Of a stretch of 64,000 nucleotides of DNA, positions 42,019 to 50,800 are shown piece by piece. This stretch comes from G963663315 sp965116335 (GTDB lineage: Bacteria; Pseudomonadota; Gammaproteobacteria; Arenicellales; Poriferihabitantaceae). How positions within the stretch are numbered: the stretch's first letter is position 1; each line of letters opens with the position of its first letter. The stretch spans positions 2,108,001-2,172,000 of the forward strand of contig OZ220677.1 of assembly GCA_965116335.1 (NCBI GenBank). Direction: 5' to 3'. The translations under genes were made by a program, and so were the position numbers. Under the pieces are notes generated by a model, which searched no databases, had not been told where the DNA came from, and saw only the letters and a list, made by a program, of their open reading frames with translations.

Positions 42019-43791
42019 ATGCGAACCCGTCTGTGTGGACAATTGAGTCGGTCGGATATTGACGAAACCGTTTCGGTCGCCGGCTGGGTGTTGAATCGCC
42101 GCGACCACGGAGGGGTTATTTTTATTGATCTGAGAGACCGTTACGGTCATGTCCAGGTCGTGGTTAACCCGGATCATCCAGAGCCTTTTGAAATTGCGGA
42201 CAGGTGCCGGAATGAATTTGTCTTGTCGGTTACCGGCCAGGTTCGTGCACGCCCCGAAGGCACTGTAAATACGGATCTTGCCACCGGGGAGATCGAACTG
42301 GTGGCCGACCGGATTGATTTGCTCAATCGTTGCGAGCCCTTGCCATTCCAGCTGGATGAAGAGGATATTGGTGAGGCGACTCGATTGAAGTACCGATTTC
42401 TCGACCTGCGGCGTCCGGCCATGCAGCACGCCTTGCGTAGCCGTCACCGAATCATTTCCGCCCTGCGGACATTCCTGGAACTGCATGAATTCGTAGAGAT
42501 TGAAACACCGATCCTGACTCGGCCTACGCCCGAAGGAGCACGGGATTATCTGGTGCCGAGCCGGACTCATCCGGGAGAGTTTTTCTCTTTGCCCCAGTCA
42601 CCGCAGCTTTTCAAGCAATTGCTGATGGTTTCCGGCTTTGAGCGTTATTTCCAGATTGCCCGTTGCTTCCGGGATGAAGACCTGCGGGCTGATCGACAAC
42701 CGGAGTTTACCCAGCTGGATATCGAGGTCTCGTTCATGGATGAGAACGCCATCATGCAGTTGATGGAGCAGCTGATTCGGCACTGTTTCCAGGTTGTGCT
42801 GGATGTGGAATTACCGGACCCCCTGCCCAGATTGAGCTATCACGAGGCGATGTCGCGCTATGGAATTGACCGCCCGGATTTGCGGATTGATCTGGAACTG
42901 ACCGATCTGACCGACTTGATGAAAACAGTTGAGTTCAAGGTGTTTTCCGGACCGGCCAATGACCCCGAAGGTCGTATTGCGGCACTGCGTGTGCCGGGTG
43001 GTAGTAGCCTGTCACGGGCGCAGATCGATCAGTATACGGAATTTGTCGGGCAATACGGTGCCAGAGGTTTAGCCTGGATCAAGGTGAACGATGTCGCAGG
43101 TGGCCGCGATGGACTGCAATCACCGATCCTGAAATTCCTTCCCGATGAGGTGGTAGACGGGATCATGCGTCGTACCCGCTCCGGGACGGGTGACCTGATT
43201 TTCTTCGGGGCCGACAAGGCATCCATTGTCAATGCTGCCTTAGGTTCACTCCGGGTCAGGCTGGGACATGATCTGGGCCGGGTCGCACCTGGCTGGAAGC
43301 CGGTCTGGATCGTTGATTTCCCGCTGGTGGAATGGAATCAGGATGAAAAACGGTGGCAGGCACTGCATCATCCATTCACTGCACCAAAAGAGACTGATCT
43401 GTCTGGTCGGGAGCCCGGCCAGTTGCAGTCACGTGCTTATGACATGGTATTGAATGGCGTTGAAATTGGCGGAGGTTCGATTCGTATTCATCGCTCCGAC
43501 CTGCAACGGGAGGTTCTCAATCTGCTCGGTATTGATGATCGGGAAGCGGAAGAAAAGTTCGGCTTTCTGCTGGAGGCGCTCAAATACGGGGCGCCACCCC
43601 ATGGCGGCATTGCCTTTGGGATTGATCGACTGGTGGCGATGATGACCGGGGTTGAGTCCATTCGTGAGGTCATCGCCTTCCCGAAAACCCAGAAAGCGTC
43701 CTGCCTGTTGACGGAGGCACCCAATCAGGTAGATGCCGGACAGCTTCGGGAGCTCGGTCTGAAGATAAAAAATTCGGGACAGACTGCATAA
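42019..43791 (+). CDS. aspS: Aspartyl-tRNA synthetase
   Basis: The 590-residue class II synthetase has the N-terminal OB-fold anticodon domain (VAGWVLNRRDHGGVIFIDLRD), class II motif 2 FRDEDLRADRQPEFTQ, the bacterial GAD insertion in the middle, and motif 3 GIAFGIDRL. It charges tRNA-Asp (and, in some bacteria, also tRNA-Asn). The ATG at 42019 matches the family N-terminus; an in-frame TTG at 41974 would add 15 residues and is less likely. The gene is normally followed within a few genes by yebC-ruvC; here about 10 kb of accessory DNA intervenes. Confidence 0.96.
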   Translation: MRTRLCGQLSRSDIDETVSVAGWVLNRRDHGGVIFIDLRDRYGHVQVVVNPDHPEPFEIADRCRNEFVLSVTGQVRARPEGTVNTDLATGEIELVADRIDLLNRCEPLPFQLDEEDIGEATRLKYRFLDLRRPAMQHALRSRHRIISALRTFLELHEFVEIETPILTRPTPEGARDYLVPSRTHPGEFFSLPQSPQLFKQLLMVSGFERYFQIARCFRDEDLRADRQPEFTQLDIEVSFMDENAIMQLMEQLIRHCFQVVLDVELPDPLPRLSYHEAMSRYGIDRPDLRIDLELTDLTDLMKTVEFKVFSGPANDPEGRIAALRVPGGSSLSRAQIDQYTEFVGQYGARGLAWIKVNDVAGGRDGLQSPILKFLPDEVVDGIMRRTRSGTGDLIFFGADKASIVNAALGSLRVRLGHDLGRVAPGWKPVWIVDFPLVEWNQDEKRWQALHHPFTAPKETDLSGREPGQLQSRAYDMVLNGVEIGGGSIRIHRSDLQREVLNLLGIDDREAEEKFGFLLEALKYGAPPHGGIAFGIDRLVAMMTGVESIREVIAFPKTQKASCLLTEAPNQVDAGQLRELGLKIKNSGQTA

Positions 43792-43927
43792 CCCGTTATT
43801 CCCGTTGAGCTTGCACCCGGCCCCGAACGGGGAACTGGAATCCACAGCCGTCGTCCTGCGCCCCAACCATCCGTCTTTCCCGCGAATGCGGGAATCCACA
43901 ACAGCCGGAGGTTGCGGTTACCCGTCA

Positions 43928-44013
43928 TCGTAGGGGCGCCCCTCTGTGGGTGCCCGCTATCGTTGATACCCGTCCCGATCATTCGCGGGAGGGTACAAGA
44001 CCCTCCCCTACGA
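43928..44013 (+). repeat. 86-bp MITE-like palindromic element, copy B
   Basis: It has terminal inverted repeats TCGTAGGGG/CCCCTACGA and two internal hairpins as in copy A, and it is closely similar to copies A and C along its whole length. Confidence 0.8.
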
Positions 44014-44165
44014 TGATGGTTTCGACCACGCGCCAAAATCACCACTTGACAGGCGATGACTCCTTATAGCAAACTTATATCCTCAATATCCGGTAAAAAG
44101 CAGGCTGACGCAATGAAAAAAATAGAAATAAATTCAATTAAGTCATTGATTTATGGTATAATTGA

Positions 44166-44205
44166 CCGGATTACCGGATTACCGGATTACCGGATTACCG
44201 GATTA
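44166..44205 (+). repeat. Octanucleotide tandem repeat CCGGATTA x5
   Basis: Five perfect head-to-tail copies of an 8-bp unit lie 605 bp upstream of the predicted autotransporter start. Because 8 is not a multiple of 3, copy-number change would shift any frame reading through it. A short frame beginning at ATG 44113 runs through the array, and with six or three copies it would enter the autotransporter frame. Effects on promoter spacing are the alternative. Confidence 0.85.
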
Positions 44206-44571
44206 CGCTTGGCGCGTCGGCGTGACGGCCATGAGTGCGTTTGCGTGGTTGCGCCGTTGCCTGGGTTGGTCCTCCCGGCCTGAATCTTTACCATCTGTCA
44301 TTCCCCCCTTGAGGGGGAATCCAATCCGCAAGTGGATTGGATGGGGGGACAACAACCCGTCAACGTATGATCCACCCGTCTTTCCCGCGAAGGCGGGAAT
44401 CCACAACCGCCGGAACACGTCCCAACCCGATAATCATTCCCCCCTTGAGGGGGAGTCCAATCCGCTTGCGGATTGGGTGGGGGGACGCAACCGTCATCCT
44501 GCGTCCCAACCAGCCGTCTTTCCCGCGAAGGCGGGAATCCACAACGATATGGAGGTTGCGGTTACCCGTCA

Positions 44572-44658
44572 TCGTAGGGGCGCCCCTCTGTGGGTGCCCG
44601 CTATCGTTGATACCTTTTCCGATCATTCGCGGGAGGGCACGGAGACCCTCCCCTACGA
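44572..44658 (+). repeat. 87-bp MITE-like palindromic element, copy C
   Basis: Same orientation as copies A and B, with TCGTAGGGG and CCCCTACGA ends. It lies 151 bp upstream of the predicted autotransporter start. Confidence 0.8.
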
Positions 44659-44809
44659 TAACGGGTTGGCGCGTCAGATGGCGATTGTGCCCCCCATCAC
44701 ACCCGCTTCGCGCGATGTGATTCCCCCTCAAGGGGGGAATGATGCGATAACGGGTTGGGAATCATTCCAACGACATCCTTTCGATGCGGGAATCCACCTC
44801 GCCCGCCGG

Positions 44810-47800
44810 GTGCGGTCGGGTCTGTTCCGCTTCCTGCTGTGTCTGCCGTTGCTGCTGGGTCTTGCCACCGGAGCACAGGCGCAGGTTGAGTGCTCTGGCG
44901 GTGGCCCTTACGAGGTGCCACATGACTGGACCCTGAAGCCTTCCGGTGTTTCCTCCGGTGACAATTTTCGTTTGCTGTTCCTGACCTCGGCGACACGCAA
45001 TGCGAGTGCGACTGGTATCGGAACCTACAATACGTTCGTGCAGACCCGCGCCAAGGCAGGTCACAGCGCCATCACCGACAGCTGCGGCGACCAGTTCAAG
45101 GTCGTCGGCTCGACCAGTTCGGTTGACGCCCGGGACAATACATCGACCACTGGTACGGGCGAGGCGATCTACTGGCTGAATGGCGCCAAGGTCGCCGACA
45201 ACTATGCTGATTTCTACGATAGAAGCTGGGATAGCTATGCGAGCAAGAATGAGCTTGGAAATGCCAACACTTCCCATATCACGGTATTCACGGGCAGCGA
45301 CAGCGATGGCACAAAAGTGAGCGGACATCATCTCGGCGCGACCAATGTCAGAGTTGGTGCGAGAAACCCTGCCGTTCACCAAGGCCCCATTAGCGACGGA
45401 GGCGACCGTACTGCATCGAATAACCGTCCCTTCTACGCCCTCTCCCCCATCTTCACAGTAGGGGCGGAACCCATAACCGTCTCCATCAGCGCGCCCACCG
45501 ATGCCAACGAGGGCGATTCCGGCACGACGAACAAGCTCTTCACGGTGAGTCTGTCGTCGGCTCATACGGCGGGTGTCTCGGTGCGGGTCTGCTACTCCGG
45601 CACCGCGACTCGAGGCGCATCCGCCGACTACCAGTCGCGTTTCAGCACGGCCATCTCTACTAACTCGTGCGCGACTCGCCTGATAGCCACTGGCAGTACT
45701 GGAACCAACGCTTACGGCATACAGATACGGGGCGACACCACTGTCGAGCCCGATGAGACAGTCATTGCAACGCTGTCCCTGAACAACCCACCCGCCGGCG
45801 TAGTCCTCGGCACCTCCACAGCCACCTACACCATCCTCGACGATGATGATACCACTGCTCCGGGCGTAACCTCGATCGAGCGCCACTCGCCGACTGACCA
45901 CTTCACCAATGCCGACAGCCTGACCTGGCGTGTGACCTTCAGCGAGGCCGTGCGCAATGTGGACACGACGGATTTCTCCCTCGTGATCGCCCACACCTCC
46001 GTTGCGTTCCCCGGAACCACGTCCCTGGACGTCTCGTCGGTCTCGACCAGCGTCTACGACATCACCGCCTCCGGTAGTGGAATTGAGAATGTCCTCGACA
46101 ACAGCATCCAACTGGTCTTTGCGAGCGGCCACAACATCGAGGACCTGTCCGGCAACGCACTGCCCGCATCGCCCACCCCCACCGGCACGGATGACAACTC
46201 CTTCACTTTGGACAACACCGCGCCGACCGTGACCTCCATAGAGCGCCAGTCTCCGACCACCGCCATGACCGATGAAGACAGTCTGACCTGGCGGGTGACG
46301 TTCGATGATACCAGCGGCGAAGCAGTAGTGAACGTAGACACCACCGACTTCTCTGTCACCGGCACGACTGCCACGATTACCTCGGTATCGGAACACGCGA
46401 CCAATACCTTCGACGTCACCGCCTCCGGTGGTGATCTGGACAGCCTCACCGGCACCGTAACCTTAAGCTTCGCCAACACCCACGACATCACGGACGATGT
46501 TGGCAACGCACTGCCCGCGTCCCCCACCCCCACCTCCGGCACCAACGACAACACCTTCGAGGTACAAAATGCGGAACCCACCTTATCACTCAGCGGCCCT
46601 GCCGACGCTAACGAGGGCAACTCCGGCACCAGAGACCTCGACTACACGGTGAGTTTATCACAGGCGCTTACGGGGTCAGACTATGTTGGATTTCAAATCT
46701 GCTTCACCGGCACCGCTACGATCGATTTGACAGAAGCTGCGACCATTCCCGCGAGTGCCGATTATCAGACGGTTTCAAATACCAATCCCCTGAATACAAA
46801 TTGCTCGCCACTTGGTAGTTTCCTCCCAAGCGGATCCCTTACAAAACGCGGTGCAATTATCCGTATCAAGGGCGACACCGACGCTGAATCCGATGAGACC
46901 GTGATCGCGACGTTGTCTATCACCAGCCAAAGCGGCGGTATCACCCTCGGCACCTCCACCCATACCCATACCATCCTCGACGATGATGATACGACTGCTC
47001 CGGGCGTCACCTCGATTACGCGCCACTCGCCGACCGCGCTACATACCAATGCCGACAGCCTGACTTGGCAAGTGACCTTCAGCGAGGCCGTGCGCAACGT
47101 GGACACGACGGATTTCTCCCTGGTGGTCGCCACCACCTCCGTTGCGTACCCCGGAACCACCGCCCTGGCCGTCTCGCAGGTCTCGACCAGCGTCTACGAC
47201 ATCACCGCCTCCGGCAGTGGAATTGAGAATTCCGATAATCCGGTCCAACTGAAATTCGACAGCAGCCACGACATCGAGGACCTGTCCAGCAACGCGCTGC
47301 CCGCATCGCCCACGATCAGCGGTGTGAATCACGCCTTCTTACTCGACAACACCGCGCCGACCGTGACCTCAATCGAGCGCCAGTCACCGACCACATCCAT
47401 GACCGATGAAGACAGCCTGACCTGGCGGGTGACGTTCGCTGACAGCGGCGGAACGATAGCGAACGTGGACACGGCTGACTTCCAGGTCACCGGCACGACT
47501 GCCACGATTACCTCCGTATCGGAACACGCGACCAATGTCTTCGACGTCACCGCCTCCGGCGGCGACCTGGACAGCCTCACCGGCACGGTAACGCTGAGCT
47601 TCGCCAACACCCACGACATCACGGACGAAGCCGGCAACGCACTGACCGACACCACCCCCACCTCCGGCACCAATGACAACACCTTCGAGTTACAGAATGT
47701 CATTGACCCCGACGCCCCGAAAGTAGTCTCCATCCATCGCTATGAACAGCCGGTTCAGGGTCTGGGCACCAGTCTGGTCTGGCGGGTGCGTTTCAACAAA

Positions 47801-50800
47801 CATCTGCCCAATGTGTACGCCTCGGACTTTACCCTGACCGGCACCACGGCCGGACTGGATGTACGCCATGATCTGAGTAATTATGATCCGACCACCTACA
47901 AAACGATTGTTCACGTGTACGCCCAGGGCGGCGATCTGGACACCGTATCGGGTGCCGTCACCCTGAACTTCGCCAGCAATCACAACATCCGGGATTACGA
48001 AGGCAGAAGACTGGCCTCCACCACGCCCTCCGGCGCCAACCAGAAGACGTTCACGCTGGATCCCAATCAAACGCTGATCTACTTCACGCAACCGGAGTAC
48101 TACGTCAACGAAGGCGAGGATGCCGTGCTCACTGTCAAGCTCTCGCGCCTGCAGGAGACCAAGACCACGATCCGTCTCTCCGCCACTCCGCTCACCGCCA
48201 CCGGCAATGGCATCGACTATGGTGGCCAGACCTACGAAGTCATCATCCCGCGCAGGCGCAGCAGTGGCACCTTCAATATCGAAATAACGGATAAAGGCGG
48301 AAGGGAAGAAGAAGAAAATTTCCGAGTAGACATTCACACGTTCGACCTGACCGGCTTTGCCACGGCCCCTGCCCGGGGCAGCTCTACGCTCAACGCCGGC
48401 ACCTACATTCATATTCTCGACAAGGAAACCGCCGACTATCATGCCAACAGAAAACCCGGCTTACTATTTGACACCCCCTCCATGCAATGGAACGAAGCCG
48501 ATGGCTGCACCAGCAAAAGCGATGGCACCGGACCCGGACCGAGCTATCAGGTCAAACTGGAGAAACAACCCTTAGGTCCGGTAGAAGTCTGGATCAAAGA
48601 CCCCGATGACGACTATCGCAGTGACCCGGTCGCTACAGGTCGCCTGTATGTCGCCAACAGACGATTCCTGAGCCGATACCTGAACGAGGAGAATGACCAA
48701 GTGCAAAAGTGGAAGGACGATACCCACACCGTCCTGCACTTCACCCCCGACAACTGGAATACCTACCAACGGGTTCAGGTCAGGATTCGATGCGCCGACC
48801 ATTACACCGCACAGATTCCCATTGTGCATCGTCTGTATACCAACTACACCGACGACAAGGGCAAACTCAGTCATGCCTATCCCGGCTATACCGGGGTGGT
48901 CAATCAGACCTGGAGCGTCCAGGTTCGGGTACACGACTCTGATCCACCGATTGTAGTGAAAGGTCTGCCCCCAGAAGGCCAGTCCATTGCCATAGACGAA
49001 GACGGACATCAAGACTTTCAGATGACCTTGAGTCCATCGGCCTTTGCGCATGAAAGTTCACTGACGGTCTATCTGTCCGCCCGGGGCGGCAAGGCCGCCG
49101 GAGTCAAACGCAGGGATGGCGATGCCCAATCCTGTGGGGGTCCACTGGATGACTGTTTGATCTTCACGCCGTCCAATCGCACACAATGGGTGCGGGTTTT
49201 TGCCATCAATCCCGGTCTGGATCAACTGAAAGTAGAGATTCCGCAACTGCAATGGGGAGACCTCTATCATGTACGCGATTGGGAGATGACCTGGCCGATA
49301 CAGGTATTGGAAGGACAGAATGCGCCACAGAATGCGCCGGCAGAAAGTGAACAAGCCAGCTATCAGCCGGTGACTTGTGTATCAGATGCCCTGCTTACTG
49401 ATGTTACGGACTATTCGAACGAGACCTGGCGAAGTTCGGTTGATCATGTCGAGCGCTGGAGCCGGGTACTGGCGGCCTTTGGCGTGGATAACGCCTACAG
49501 CAATCATCCGATGACCATTGACGAGGCGCAAGCGCAGGCAGACCGTGGCCTTCAACGTTGGCTGCCGATTGTTCCTGCCCTGCAATGTCTGGAGAACCCG
49601 CCACAGGAACAGCCACAAGTGGAAGAAGAAACCATACCACCCCCCACTGTACCTGAAATCAGTCTGTCCTCTGGTTCTGCCATAGATGAGGGGGGTACTG
49701 CCACCTTCACCGTCACCGCAGATAGCGCGCCGCAATCTGATCTGACGATTGGCTATACAGTGAGTCAAAGCGGAGACTATCTCGATGCGCCGGGTAGTGG
49801 AGCAAGAACCGTGACTCTGGTGGCCGGAGCGACCACTGTTTCGGTCGCTATCGGTACAGTAGATGATGCGGCGGACGAGGTGGATGGTGCGGTGAGTGTT
49901 ACAGTAGACACCGGCAACGGCTATACCATAGCCACCCACCAGGACAGCGCATCGGTCCCGGTGCGTGACAATGACGAACCGGTCGTGCGGATTAGTGCAG
50001 GCAGTGGTATCACAGAAGGAGATTCCGCCACCTTTACCGTAACCGCCCATCCGGTGCCTGCCGTGCCACTCGATATGACTGTCACTGTGGCCCAGAACGG
50101 AGAGTTTGCGACCAGTGGAGAGACCGGCTCGCGAACTCTTACCCTCCCGGTCACCGGCAGCGCCACCTTCACGGTCGCTACACTGGATGACGCGGTAGAC
50201 GAACCGGATGGTTCCATTAGCGCTACGATAAATACCGGTGCTGGCTACATAGTGGCGGAAGCGCCGAACCACACGGCAAGCGTTACTGTATCTGATAACG
50301 ATGTCACACTATCCTCCGGCCCCACCCTCTCAATCGGTGATGCCACTTTGCATGAGAACCAGCGTACCGGGTACTTCACCATCACCTTGAGTGAAGCCAT
50401 GCAATGGCCGGTCACCTTCTACTATGCCACGCAGGATTCCAACCCGGTATCGGCAAGGGCAGGGGAAGACTATATCGCCTGGCAACGCGCCTGGAAGTTA
50501 CGCAGTACCATCAATCCCGGTCAAACCGAAAAGAAAATCTATGTGCGGCTGTATAACGACAACCATGATGAAGACCCGGAAACCTTCCAGATGGTGATAT
50601 ACGATGCCGGAGTCAGTGGAGCGGATGCAACGGTAGCCATAGCCGACAGTACCGCAACCGGCACCATCATCAATGATGATCCGATGCCGCAAGCCTGGCT
50701 GACCCGATTCGGTCGCACGATAGCCCAACAAGCCATAGATGGACTGTCTGATCGCATCGCAGACAATCGCACCGCCGGAACACAAGGCACGGTAGCCGGA

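Larger units (their letters stand above)
43794..44797. repeat. Repeat cluster upstream of the giant autotransporter
   Basis: This region has no independent gene. It holds a long dRS3-like variant (43794-43845), 28-bp dRS3-like palindromes (43872-43899, 44377-44404, 44515-44542, and a half copy ending 44797), two TIR elements (B, 43928-44013; C, 44572-44658), three C6/G6-bounded palindromes (44299-44350, 44435-44486, 44689-44744), and an 8-bp tandem repeat (44166-44205). The frame of the autotransporter is open back to 44162, but that stretch looks like repeat DNA rather than protein. The half dRS3 copy ends 13 bp before the predicted start codon. Confidence 0.8.

Noticed and set aside
43794..44797. 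CRISPR array
   Set aside because: Repeats here are palindromic families of different lengths without regular spacing or unique spacers, and no cas gene is present anywhere in the window.
44162..44809. 216-codon upstream extension of the autotransporter frame
   Set aside because: The translated sequence is that of palindromic repeats (repeated PLRG, FPAKAGIHN patterns) and would place the signal peptide internally. It is treated as accidental openness of GC-rich repeat DNA.
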